Of a DNA stretch of 64,000 nt, positions 33,254 through 41,780 are shown piece by piece. Every line of letters begins with the position of its first letter. The first letter of the stretch is position 1. This DNA comes from Finegoldia magna ATCC 53516. GTDB taxonomy: Bacteria; Bacillota; Clostridia; Tissierellales; Peptoniphilaceae. Both the position numbers and the translations under genes were made by a program. A model generated the notes under the pieces. The model had not been told where the DNA came from. It searched no databases and saw nothing but the letters and a program-made list of their open reading frames with translations. Location of the stretch: positions 569,473 to 633,472 of the forward strand of contig NZ_CM000955.1 in the NCBI RefSeq assembly GCF_000159695.1, in the 5' to 3' direction.

Positions 33254-33861
33254 TATTTTATTTCTCTTCTATCCAAAATAGCCTTGTACAAGCTCATTTC
33301 GTCATAATATTCCAAATTAGCTCCCAATGGTACTCCCATTGCAATTCTGGAAACTTTTACGTTATATTCTTCATTTTTAAGAACTTCTATTATGAAGTTA
33401 GTTGTTAAATCTCCGTTAGTTGTTGGTGATAATGCTAGGATAACTTCCTTAACATAATCTTTTTTACATCTCAAAAACAAATTTTCCAAATTCAAATCTT
33501 GCGGAGCGATATTATCCCTTGGAGATAATAATCCACCTAAAACGTGATATTTCCCATTGTATTCGCCAGTTTTTTCAATTGATATTACATTCATTGAATC
33601 TTCAACGACAGTTATGACACTGTTATCTCTTTTTTGATCGGAACAAATATCACACAATTTTTTATCAGTAAGATTTCCACAATTAGCGCACGGTCTAATA
33701 TTAGTCTTCACATTTACAATGCTTTCTACAAGCTCATCGACTTTTTTAGGATCCATGTCTATAATTCTATAAGCTAATCTTCTCGCACTTTTTCTGCCAA
33801 TAGTCGGCAAATTGGACAAATTTTTAATCAATTCATCCATTGCTTTAGGGTATAGTGACAA
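33253..33861 (-). CDS. recR: Recombination protein RecR
   Basis: Works with RecO and RecF to load RecA at gaps. The 202 residues carry the helix-hairpin-helix LPTIGRKSARRLAYRI, a C4 zinc finger (Cys58, 61, 70, 73), and a Toprim domain (VVEDSMNVISIEKTGEY). The start is TTG at 33861, supported by AAGGGGGG seven bases upstream. It is the last gene of dnaX-ybaB-recR. Confidence 0.97.
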   Translation of the reverse strand: MSLYPKAMDELIKNLSNLPTIGRKSARRLAYRIIDMDPKKVDELVESIVNVKTNIRPCANCGNLTDKKLCDICSDQKRDNSVITVVEDSMNVISIEKTGEYNGKYHVLGGLLSPRDNIAPQDLNLENLFLRCKKDYVKEVILALSPTTNGDLTTNFIIEVLKNEEYNVKVSRIAMGVPLGANLEYYDEMSLYKAILDRREIK

Positions 33862-33877
33862 AATTATCCCCCCTTAT

Positions 33878-34219
33878 TTAGAATCCTGGAATATTAATTC
33901 CTCCAGTGATTTTCCCAAGTTCAGACTCACTCATGTCCAATACTTTTTTGATAGCATCATTAACAGCAACCATCACCATGTCTTGAAGCATTTCAACATC
34001 GCCATCTTTTACCAAATCTTCATCTATTTTAATAGAAACTATTTCTTTTTTGCCGTTTGCTACAACTTCGATAGCTCCGCCACCACTAGTTGCAGTAACT
34101 TCAGTTTCTTCTAATTTTTTTTGAGTTTCTTCCATTTGTCTTTGCATTTTTTGCATTTGTTTCATCATGTTACCCATGTTTCCCATACCAGGCATTCCGC
34201 CTCTAAATTTATTTCCCAT
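33878..34219 (-). CDS. Nucleoid-associated protein, YbaB/EbfC family
   Basis: A 113-residue protein with a Gly/Met-rich N-terminus, a coiled MQKMQRQMEETQKKLEETEV helix, and a beta-sheet with ATSGGGAIEVVANGKKEI. It binds DNA as a dimer. It lies 9 nt after dnaX and before recR, the conserved trio. Confidence 0.95.
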   Translation of the reverse strand: MGNKFRGGMPGMGNMGNMMKQMQKMQRQMEETQKKLEETEVTATSGGGAIEVVANGKKEIVSIKIDEDLVKDGDVEMLQDMVMVAVNDAIKKVLDMSESELGKITGGINIPGF

Positions 34220-34227
34220 AATTCCTC

Positions 34228-35844
34228 CTATTTTTCAATTATTTGAACATTTTCTCCAAATAAATTTTGTAATTTTTTAACATTCTCGTTTACTTTTTTC
34301 TCTGCTTCATCGTCAATTTGTAAATCTAAAACCTTAAAATCGTAATGCGGTTTAAGTAATTGTTCAATAACTTTCTTATGAGGAAGCAAAGTGTACAAAT
34401 ACAACTGATTAGTCTTCAAAACCAACTTGTCATTCTCCAAACTAGCTTTGATATCATCAGCTAATTCTTTTGGAACTTTGTCGAAATCTCTTAAAACTTC
34501 TCTTAGTTTTCCAAATGAATCATCATTTTCGACAAACTCTTCGTCACTTTTGTCGTCGATTTTTTCATCATTTTTTATTATATCATTTTTATCGGATAAT
34601 TCATCTGATTTTTCTGCTTTTTCTGAAGATTTTTGTGAAATTTCTATGTTTTTATCGATTTTTTCATCAAATTCGACTAATTTTTGTGTAGAATTGATCT
34701 TAATCCCGTTTTGTTCAATATTGTTGAGCTTATCTTCCAAAGTATTCACTCTGGCAATCAAATCGTCGTAATCGATATAATCTATTAGTCTCATTACCAA
34801 AATTTCAAGCAGAGCTTTTTGATTATCAGCTTGTTTAAGTTTTTTCTGATGCTCTATTATAATCGACATACTTTCGACTATTTGCCTATTCGTAATCAAT
34901 TCAGATTGTGAATTGTAATCATCATTGTACTGAGTGTTGTTCTGTCTGATGTTTTCAAGACCATTTTTTGACAACAGCAAATTTCTAAAATGATTTAACA
35001 GCTCATCCATAACATTTTCGACAGGCTTATTGTGTGATATTGTGTACAAATTATTCAAAACTTCTGCGGCATCTTTTTTTATGATGCTATTGACAAGCTT
35101 GAAAATTCCTTTATTGTCGACAATACCAAGTATATCATTTATATCTTGTTTTGTTATATTTTCTTTTTCAATGCTAAGAACTTGATCCAAAATAGATAAT
35201 GCATCTCTCATTGCACCATCAGCTTTGTTCGCAATGAGTTTAATCGCATCGTCGTCCATTTTTCTGTTCAAATCGTTCAAGATATATTTGATATTATCTG
35301 AAATATCCTTGGCATTAATCATCTTGAACTCATATCGTTGACATCTGGATAGAATTGTTTGAGGAATTTTGTCAATTTCTGTCGTGGCTAGTATGAACAC
35401 TAAATGTTTTGGTGGCTCTTCCATGATTTTAAGTAATGCGTTAAATCCTTCATTGGTAATCATGTGAGCTTCGTCGATAATGTAAACTTTGTATTTTAAT
35501 TTTGTAGGCGGATAAATTACTTTATCGCGCAGTTCTCTGATATCGTCAATTCTTCTGTTACTAGCAGCGTCCATTTCCACGATATCTAATGTAGATTCTT
35601 CCAAAGAACTTAGGCAATTTTCACATTTGTTACAAGGATTTCCATCTTGTAAATCCAAACAGTTGATAGCTCTTGCAAAAATTTTCGCACAACTAGTCTT
35701 CCCTGTTCCTCTTGAACCGGAAAAAATATATGCGTGAGAAATATTTTTCGTTTCGATTTGATTTTTTAAAATATCAGTTATATGTTTTTGACCATAAACT
35801 TTATCGAAAGTATCCGGTCTATATTTTCTGTAAATAGCTTGCAT
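34228..35844 (-). CDS. dnaX: DNA polymerase III subunits gamma/tau
   Basis: The clamp-loader ATPase. The 538-residue protein has AIYRKYRPDTFDKVYGQ, Walker A GSRGTGKTSCAK (about 43-54), a zinc module with Cys pairs (CNKCENC), Walker B YIIDEAHMI, and SRCQRYEF. The C-terminal tau region is charged and Asp/Lys/Glu-rich (about 395-440). A tau-only or full-length product is expected. An extended -10 (TGATATAAT, 35934-35926) lies in the gap shared with the divergent ZIP gene. No SRP RNA gene could be seen upstream, although it is located there in Bacillus. Confidence 0.97.
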   Translation of the reverse strand: MQAIYRKYRPDTFDKVYGQKHITDILKNQIETKNISHAYIFSGSRGTGKTSCAKIFARAINCLDLQDGNPCNKCENCLSSLEESTLDIVEMDAASNRRIDDIRELRDKVIYPPTKLKYKVYIIDEAHMITNEGFNALLKIMEEPPKHLVFILATTEIDKIPQTILSRCQRYEFKMINAKDISDNIKYILNDLNRKMDDDAIKLIANKADGAMRDALSILDQVLSIEKENITKQDINDILGIVDNKGIFKLVNSIIKKDAAEVLNNLYTISHNKPVENVMDELLNHFRNLLLSKNGLENIRQNNTQYNDDYNSQSELITNRQIVESMSIIIEHQKKLKQADNQKALLEILVMRLIDYIDYDDLIARVNTLEDKLNNIEQNGIKINSTQKLVEFDEKIDKNIEISQKSSEKAEKSDELSDKNDIIKNDEKIDDKSDEEFVENDDSFGKLREVLRDFDKVPKELADDIKASLENDKLVLKTNQLYLYTLLPHKKVIEQLLKPHYDFKVLDLQIDDEAEKKVNENVKKLQNLFGENVQIIEK

Positions 35845-35937
35845 AAATACCTCGTTTCAATTGTTAAACTACGAGTAATTTTTCGAATTTGTTTTCTAAT
35901 TCAAAAATAATATAAATCTTTTAATATTATATCACAT

Positions 35938-35965
35938 TTGATAATTCTTGAATTCATAGTAAAAT
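35938..35965 (+). promoter_or_regulatory. Promoter of the ZIP transporter gene
   Basis: TTGATA (35938-35943) is followed after 16 nt by TAAAAT (35960-35965). It overlaps the divergent dnaX promoter region. Confidence 0.6.
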
Positions 35966-36009
35966 AGTAATAGAAATTTTATTTTTAAAATTTTTGAAGG
36001 GGGATTTTT

Positions 36010-36786
36010 ATGATGAAAAATATTGACCCATTTTTATTGACGATTTTGGGATTGATAGTGCCTGGACTTCTTACTGGAGTCGGTGCAATTCCCGTTTTTT
36101 TCACTAGAAATGTTAGTCAAGGTAAATTAGATGTATTTTTAGGGACAGCTGCAGGTGTCATGCTTTCTGCGACTTGTTTTTCATTAATTTTACCTAGTAT
36201 CGAAGAAAACGGTGGAGGTTTTAGAGGAGTTTTAATAACTTCACTTGGAATTTTTGCTGGAGCTGTGTTTTTGGATTTAATCGACAAATACTCTCCTCAT
36301 GAGCATTTATTGGACAAAAGAGTTGAAGGGAATCCTTCAGATTCTTTGAAAAAAATATGGTTGTTTGTAATTGCGATTACAATTCACAATTTCCCAGAAG
36401 GTATGGCAACTGGAGTTGGTTTTGGAGGAGATTCAGTAGCAAACGGTCTTCCAATCGCAATAGGAATTGGTCTACAAAATATGCCTGAAGGTTTGGCTGT
36501 AGCTTTGTCTTTGGTTAGAGAAAATTACACGGTCAAAAAAGCATTCTTAATCGCATTATTTACAGGATTAGTAGAACCAATTGGAGCGTTTTTAGGTTAC
36601 GGACTTGTAACTTGGTTCTCACCTATTTTGGGATTTATTTTGGCTTTTGCAGGAGGGGCGATGCTTTTTGTAATTAGCGACGAAATTATTCCTGAAACTC
36701 ACAGCAACGGATATGAACGCCAAGCGACTTATGGAATTATAATTGGATTTATTATAATGATGATTTTAGATGTTGCTCTTGGCTAA
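36010..36786 (+). CDS. ZIP family metal transporter
   Basis: A 258-residue, about eight-span divalent-metal importer. The two metal-site motifs are clear: HNFPEGMATGVGFGG in TM4 and QNMPEGLAVALSL in TM5, both with the canonical NxPEG pattern. A charged loop with DKYSPHEH lies between TM3 and TM4. Zinc is the usual substrate, with broader metals possible. A Gly-rich SD (GAAGGGGG) lies before the start. Its terminator is split by an IS3 element. Confidence 0.93.
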   Translation: MMKNIDPFLLTILGLIVPGLLTGVGAIPVFFTRNVSQGKLDVFLGTAAGVMLSATCFSLILPSIEENGGGFRGVLITSLGIFAGAVFLDLIDKYSPHEHLLDKRVEGNPSDSLKKIWLFVIAITIHNFPEGMATGVGFGGDSVANGLPIAIGIGLQNMPEGLAVALSLVRENYTVKKAFLIALFTGLVEPIGAFLGYGLVTWFSPILGFILAFAGGAMLFVISDEIIPETHSNGYERQATYGIIIGFIIMMILDVALG

Positions 36787-36855
36787 ATAAAAAAGCGGCT
36801 ACTTGTATTTGATATGTACCCTCTTTACTGGACATCCAGTAAGGAGGGTATTTTT

Positions 36856-37422
36856 ATGAAATATAGTTATGAATTTAAAAGAGAATGTGTGCAGTTGTAT
36901 AGAGAAGGTAAATGGCCTAATACACCTGAAGGAGTTAAAGAAAAGAGATTTCATGACACAATTAAAGAATGGTTTAAGTTAGAAGAAAAGCATGGTCCAG
37001 AAATTTTAAAACATGGAAATAATATCGAGTGGACAACTGATGAAAAGCTAGAAGTGGTCAGCAAAGTATTAGCTGGAAACACAATAGGTTCTGTAGCAAT
37101 TGAAATCGGAATTAATCGTGGACAACTTTATTCATGGGTTAACAAGTATAAAAATTATGGATATAATGGTCTTGTAAATAGAAAGAGAGGTTGTAAATCT
37201 AAAAATACAAGCATGAAAAAGAAAAATATCCATAAGCCAAGGAAACTTAATGAATCTGAAAGAGAAGAGCTCATAAGACTTAGAGCGGAAAATGAATATA
37301 TAAAAGCAGAAAACGAAATAATAAAAAAAGAGATCGCCTTGAGAGAAGAACGTTACGCTGCGCAACTCAAGGCGAAAAAGCAGCGATTGTCAAAGAACTT
37401 AAAGAAAAAGGATACAGACTAA
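36856..37422 (+). CDS. IS3-family transposase OrfA
   Basis: A 188-residue OrfA: N-terminal helix-turn-helix DNA-binding region (YSYEFKRECVQLYREGKWP; second HTH VAIEIGINRGQLYSWVNKY), then a leucine-zipper-like helix (LIRLRAENEYIKAENEIIKKE). The ATG at 36856 has AAGGAGGG upstream. A -1 frameshift at A7 (37323-37329) near its end would fuse it to OrfB. Confidence 0.92.
   Translation: MKYSYEFKRECVQLYREGKWPNTPEGVKEKRFHDTIKEWFKLEEKHGPEILKHGNNIEWTTDEKLEVVSKVLAGNTIGSVAIEIGINRGQLYSWVNKYKNYGYNGLVNRKRGCKSKNTSMKKKNIHKPRKLNESEREELIRLRAENEYIKAENEIIKKEIALREERYAAQLKAKKQRLSKNLKKKDTD
37323..37330 (+). other. Probable programmed -1 frameshift site (A7G)
   Basis: The heptamer A AAA AAA followed by G is set in the orfA frame as ATA-AAA-AAA-GAG. 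The -1 frame from here stays open into orfB, so ribosomal slippage would give the OrfAB transposase, as for IS150-group elements. Confidence 0.75.
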
Positions 37423-37445
37423 ACTATCTTTTAATAGCGATTGAT

Positions 37446-38240
37446 TTGCCAAAATCAACATACTACTTTGAACTGAATAAAGTGGATAAGATAAAAGTTA
37501 AGAATCGCCCTATCGCAGATAAAATAACCGAAATATTTAACTTGCACAAAGGAAGATATGGTGTAAGAAGAGTGTATATGGAGTTAATAAATCAAGGGTA
37601 TGTAATAAATCATAAAAAAGTTCAAAAGATCATGCATGAGCTAAAACTATTTGGGAAAAGGTCTAAAGAGAAATATCACTCATATAAGGGAAAGATAGGT
37701 AAAGTTGCAGATAATATCATCAATAGAGAGTTCAAAGCAGACAGACCTTTACAAAAATGGACCACGGATGTATCTGAATTTAAATTTTCTTGGGGTAAAT
37801 GCTACATATCTCCAATACTTGATATGTATAGCAATGAGATTATCTCATATGACTTATCTCTAAGTCCTAATTTAAAACAAATATCGAATATGTTAAGAAA
37901 AGCATTTAGCAAATTTCCAAAATTAAATAACTTGATACTACACTCAGATCAAGGTTGGCAATACCAACATAAATATTATGTTAATGAACTAAAAAAACAT
38001 GGTATAAGACAATCAATGTCAAGAAAAGGGAATTGTTACGATAATTCTATTATGGAAACATTCTTTGGAAGATTAAAAAATGAAGTTTATTATGGCTGTG
38101 AAAAGAGCTATAGCTCCTATGAAGAATTTTCTAAAGCAATAGAAGAATACATCTATTATTACAATAACGAAAGAATTCAATCAAAAACAAAATGGATGCC
38201 ACCTACAAAATATAGGTTAGCATCCACTACAACTAATTAA
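37446..38240 (+). CDS. IS3-family transposase OrfB (DDE integrase domain)
   Basis: The catalytic half: an HTH_21 region (HKGRYGVRRVYMEL) and an rve integrase core with WTTDVSEF (first Asp), ILHSDQGWQYQH (second Asp), and NCYDNSIMETFFGRLKNE (Glu). It is in the -1 frame relative to orfA, with open sequence upstream of this ATG back to the slippery site, so it is most likely made as the OrfAB fusion. The C-terminus with YNNERIQSKTKWMPP is typical. Confidence 0.95.
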   Translation: MPKSTYYFELNKVDKIKVKNRPIADKITEIFNLHKGRYGVRRVYMELINQGYVINHKKVQKIMHELKLFGKRSKEKYHSYKGKIGKVADNIINREFKADRPLQKWTTDVSEFKFSWGKCYISPILDMYSNEIISYDLSLSPNLKQISNMLRKAFSKFPKLNNLILHSDQGWQYQHKYYVNELKKHGIRQSMSRKGNCYDNSIMETFFGRLKNEVYYGCEKSYSSYEEFSKAIEEYIYYYNNERIQSKTKWMPPTKYRLASTTTN

Positions 38241-38302
38241 TTAAATATTGTGTCCAGTTTTATGGGTACACATCAATTAAAAGTAGTCGCTAATTTTTTT
38301 GA

Positions 38303-39640
38303 TTATAAAGCTTGAATAGCTGCCATAGTTACATAGTTGTATGGTTGATTGTAATGTGGCAAGAAGAATATATCAGTAAGAGCTAGTTTGTCGATTGTAA
38401 CGTGTTCTTGGATTGCCAAGCTAAACATGTGAATCATCATTGAAATATCATATTCACTCATTATTTGACAACCTTTGATTTCGCGTGATTTTTTATCGTA
38501 AACAATTCTGATAGTAACTTCTTTGTTGTTTTCTTCCATAAATGGTGGTTTTTGTAAATCTGTGAAATCAGTGTATTCAACTTCCATTCCTAATTTTTCA
38601 GCATTTCTAACTGTCAAACCTGTTGATACCATGCACAAATCGTAAATTTTAATTCCGTTTGATCCTTGGACGCCGTTTGATTCTAATTTTGTTCCACAAA
38701 CATTGTGACCAGCAACTATACCACTTCTTACAGCGTTTGTAGCTAATGCAACGTATTCAAATTTTCCTGTTGCGTTGTTGAAAATAACTGTTGAATCTCC
38801 AACTGCAAATACATTTTCATCTGAAGTTTGTTGATGTTTGTCAGTGATAATTGCTTTATGATCGTTCAATTTCAAATGATCTTTTGCAAGTGAACTGTTT
38901 GGTTTAAAACCAATAGACATAACAACCATATCGCAATCGTATTCTGCTTTGTCAGTTATTACCTTATTTACTTTTCCATCAGTTCCTTCTAATTTTACAA
39001 CTTCTTCATTGAATACTAAATTTACACCGTGATTTTTAAGATTTTCTTCCATTTTCTTGCAGAATTTGTCGTCATAATAACCTCTTAAAACAGTATTACC
39101 GTGTTCTATCAATGTTGATTCTTTGCCTAATCTTTTAAAAGCTTCAGCAAGTTCTGTTCCTATGTAGCCTGCACCTACCACTACAACTTTTTTAATATCT
39201 TCGTGATTAATCTTGTCTATGACTGATTGTGCATCTTGGAAAATTTTAACTTTTTGAACATTTTCCAAATCCATTCCTTCGATATCTGGTAAAATTGGTT
39301 GAGATCCTGTAGCTAATACCAATTTGTCGTAAGATTCTTGAATTTCTTTTCCGTCTTTGTCTTTTGCATAAACAATTTTTTTGTCGTAGTCGATGTTTTC
39401 TACTTTAGTTTCCATGTGAACTGTAGCGCCTTTTTGTTCAAAAACCTCTTTGCTACAATAAAATAATTTTTCTGGACCTTTAATTTGCTTTCCAATCCAC
39501 AATGCCATTCCACAACCTAAGAAAGAAATATTGGAATTTTGATCAAAAATTACTAATTCTTCATCTTTGTAGTTATCCAATATTGTGTTCGCGCAAGCTG
39601 TACCTGCATGGTTAGCTCCAATTAAAACTATTTTACTCAT
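38303..39640 (-). CDS. nox: NADH oxidase (water-forming type, CoA-disulfide reductase superfamily)
   Basis: A 445-residue flavoprotein: FAD fold KIVLIGANHAGTACANTI with His10, the redox-active Cys43 in SFLGCGMALWIG, NADH fold KVVVVGAGYIGTELAEAF, and VFAVGDS for the FAD ribityl site. The single active-site cysteine as a cysteine sulfenic acid is typical of Nox and Npx enzymes. It detoxifies O2 while reoxidising NADH. A consensus promoter and a Rex-like operator lie in its leader. SD AAGGAGG precedes the ATG. Confidence 0.92.
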   Translation of the reverse strand: MSKIVLIGANHAGTACANTILDNYKDEELVIFDQNSNISFLGCGMALWIGKQIKGPEKLFYCSKEVFEQKGATVHMETKVENIDYDKKIVYAKDKDGKEIQESYDKLVLATGSQPILPDIEGMDLENVQKVKIFQDAQSVIDKINHEDIKKVVVVGAGYIGTELAEAFKRLGKESTLIEHGNTVLRGYYDDKFCKKMEENLKNHGVNLVFNEEVVKLEGTDGKVNKVITDKAEYDCDMVVMSIGFKPNSSLAKDHLKLNDHKAIITDKHQQTSDENVFAVGDSTVIFNNATGKFEYVALATNAVRSGIVAGHNVCGTKLESNGVQGSNGIKIYDLCMVSTGLTVRNAEKLGMEVEYTDFTDLQKPPFMEENNKEVTIRIVYDKKSREIKGCQIMSEYDISMMIHMFSLAIQEHVTIDKLALTDIFFLPHYNQPYNYVTMAAIQAL

Positions 39641-39700
39641 TATATTGCCTCCTTTTTTTATTTCCTACTAGATTTGTAGGATTAATAAGTAAAAAAATAT

Positions 39701-39718
39701 TTGTTTGATAAATAACAA
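39701..39718. promoter_or_regulatory. Rex-like operator in the nox leader
   Basis: The 18-bp sequence TTGTTTGATAAATAACAA has perfect TTGTT/AACAA arms and resembles the clostridial Rex consensus (TTGTTAA-N4-TTAACAA) with mismatches in the inner left arm. It lies about 10-27 nt past the predicted transcription start, where a repressor would block nox. NADH-sensing Rex control of an NADH oxidase is biologically apt. Confidence 0.5.
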
Positions 39719-39733
39719 ATCTTTACGCCTATA

Positions 39734-39762
39734 ATTATATCAAATTTGTAATCATTTTTCAA
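39734..39762 (-). promoter_or_regulatory. Promoter of nox
   Basis: On the minus strand, TTGAAA (39762-39757) is followed after 17 nt by TATAAT (39739-39734). Confidence 0.75.
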
Positions 39763-39821
39763 TATGCAAACTATTTCTTTTTTTCTGAGTTCATATATAA
39801 TAGTATTATGGAGGTAGAAAA

Positions 39822-41774
39822 TTGAACAATTTAAAATACTTGAAATTACTTGCAAAAGAATTTCCTACGATTGAACAAGCAGCCAACAAAATAATCAGTT
39901 TGACGTCTCTGTCAGTTTTACCAAAAGGCACAGAGTACTTCTTATCTGATTTGCACGGACAATACGATAGTTTCAACAGAATTATTAAAAGTGCTTCTGG
40001 TAATACCAGAATTAAAATTGACCTTGAATTCAAAGACAAATTATCGGAATCAAGGAAAAATCAGTTGGCCAATTTAATTTACGATCCTAAGACAATTATC
40101 AATATTACAAAGGAAAACGATGAATTTACAGAAAAATGGATAAGAGATACGATTTTTTATCTTATAAGAATCGCTAAAAGAGTTGCCAGCAAATATTCTA
40201 GACAAAAAGTCAGAAATCAAACTCCTTTCTACTACAGAGATTTGATAGATGAAATGCTCAACATTCAATACGAATCTTTGAATAAGAAAGAATATTTTAA
40301 TCAACTTTTAGATAGCATCATTAAAATAGAAGTCAGCGAAGATTTTATAATAACTTTGTGTGAATTAATTCAAGATTTGAACATTGACTGGCTTCACATC
40401 GTCGGAGATATTTTCGACAGAGGAAAAAGACCGGACATTATTATGGATACTCTTATTGCTAAAAAAGATGTGGATATTCAATACGGCAACCACGATGTTA
40501 CATGGATTGCAGCGTATCTTGGTAGTTATGTGAATGCGTGTAACGTCGTTAGAAATGCAATAAGTTACAATAATTTTCAATCTTTGGAAGATGGTTACGG
40601 AATTAATTTGAGATTATTGTCTACATTGGCAGACGAATCATATTATGATGATCCATGCGAAAGATTCAAAGTCAGAATCTTGGACGATAACAAACACTCA
40701 GAAACTGATTTGCTTCACGCAGCAAGAATGCACAAAGCAATTTCTATAATTCAATTCAAATTAGAGAACCAACTTTTCAAGAGAAATCCAGAATTTGAAC
40801 AATTGGACAGATTATATCTTGAAAGGATTGATTTTAAAAATGGAATTTACAAGGATGCAAATGGTAAGCCTCATGCGCTTTTGGATATAAAATTCCCTAC
40901 AATTGATCCTGAAAATCCTCTTGAGTTAACACCAAGTGAACAAGAAGTTGTCGAATGCATTTCAAAATCCTTCAGAACAAGTCACAGATTAAAAGAGCAC
41001 ATGGACTTTTTATTCTCGTATGGTTCAGTGTACAAAATTGCAAATAGCAATTTGCTTTTCCACGGATGTATTCCAATGAATAAGGACGGTAGTTTTGAAG
41101 AATTCACTTATCAATCCAATACCTACAGTGGTAAATCACTTTTGGATTTCTTCGAAGGAATTATAAATTCAGCAAAAAACATGGATGACAATGACCCCGA
41201 CAGACAAACAGCGTTGGACTTTTTCTGGTATATGTGGTGTGGTCCAAAATCTCCTATGTTCGGGAAAAGCAAGATATCAACATTCGAAAATTTCTTCATA
41301 ACTGACAAAGATGTCAGAAAAGAAGTAAGTAATCCTTATTTTAGTTTAAGCAAGATTGAAAAATATGCAGACAAAATATTTGAAGAATTCAATATGAATC
41401 CTGAGACATCTCACATAATTAACGGACACGTTCCCGTTAAAAGCATCAATGGAGAAAAACCAGTATCAGCCAATGGCAAAACTTATGTAATAGATGGCGG
41501 AATTTCAGAAGCTTACCAAAAGAAAACAGGAATTGCTGGATATACGTTGACATTTAACTCACATCACTTAGCCATAGCAAAACACAAGAATTTCAAAGTA
41601 ATGGAATCAGTTCACGGTGCGTACACTCCAGAAGTTACAATCACGGAAGAATTTCCAAAAAGAATGCTCATAAAAGATACCGATGAAGGAGAAGAAATCC
41701 TAGAACTGATCGAAGATTTGGAAAGTTTAATTGAAGCGTACAGAAGTGGTACAATTCAACAAAATTCAAACTAA
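39822..41774 (+). CDS. fbp: Fructose-1,6-bisphosphatase class 3
   Basis: A gluconeogenic phosphatase of the Firmicute class III type (650 residues, typical). It contains the metallophosphatase motifs FLSDLHGQYDSF, HIVGDIFDRGKRPD, QYGNHDVTW, and C-terminal INGHVPVKSINGEKPV followed by VIDGGISEAYQKKTG. The start is TTG at 39822 with GGAGG seven bases upstream. It is a single plus-strand gene, followed by the IS200-type element. Confidence 0.96.
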   Translation: MNNLKYLKLLAKEFPTIEQAANKIISLTSLSVLPKGTEYFLSDLHGQYDSFNRIIKSASGNTRIKIDLEFKDKLSESRKNQLANLIYDPKTIINITKENDEFTEKWIRDTIFYLIRIAKRVASKYSRQKVRNQTPFYYRDLIDEMLNIQYESLNKKEYFNQLLDSIIKIEVSEDFIITLCELIQDLNIDWLHIVGDIFDRGKRPDIIMDTLIAKKDVDIQYGNHDVTWIAAYLGSYVNACNVVRNAISYNNFQSLEDGYGINLRLLSTLADESYYDDPCERFKVRILDDNKHSETDLLHAARMHKAISIIQFKLENQLFKRNPEFEQLDRLYLERIDFKNGIYKDANGKPHALLDIKFPTIDPENPLELTPSEQEVVECISKSFRTSHRLKEHMDFLFSYGSVYKIANSNLLFHGCIPMNKDGSFEEFTYQSNTYSGKSLLDFFEGIINSAKNMDDNDPDRQTALDFFWYMWCGPKSPMFGKSKISTFENFFITDKDVRKEVSNPYFSLSKIEKYADKIFEEFNMNPETSHIINGHVPVKSINGEKPVSANGKTYVIDGGISEAYQKKTGIAGYTLTFNSHHLAIAKHKNFKVMESVHGAYTPEVTITEEFPKRMLIKDTDEGEEILELIEDLESLIEAYRSGTIQQNSN

Positions 41775-41780
41775 TACCAA

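Larger units (their letters stand above)
36815..38270 (+). mobile_element. IS3-family (IS150 group) insertion sequence
   Basis: The element is bounded by inverted repeats beginning TGTACCC...ACTGGACA at the left and the matching complement at the right (GGGTACA end). It carries orfA and orfB with an A7G slippery site. It is about 1.46 kb and intact, and both reading frames are open. No clear target-site duplication is visible next to the ends. It is inserted at the centre of a terminator hairpin. Confidence 0.9.
36794..38300. terminator. Bidirectional terminator split by the IS3 element
   Basis: The arms AGCGGCTACTT (36794-36804) and AAGTAGTCGCT (38281-38291) pair perfectly (one G-T) and once formed a terminator between the ZIP and nox genes. 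The complementarity continues with two mismatches to the single bases flanking the IS. An A-run flanks the left arm and a T-run the right. Confidence 0.75.

Noticed and set aside
35845..36009. SRP RNA gene (scr) expected upstream of dnaX as in Bacillus
   Set aside because: The 165-bp gap contains only two divergent promoter-like regions; no SRP RNA core is present.
39693..39722. Transcription attenuator in the nox leader
   Set aside because: The ATTTGTT/AACAAAT stem is weak and AT-only; the same bases fit a Rex-type operator better, so I listed that, but both cannot be separated without experiment.
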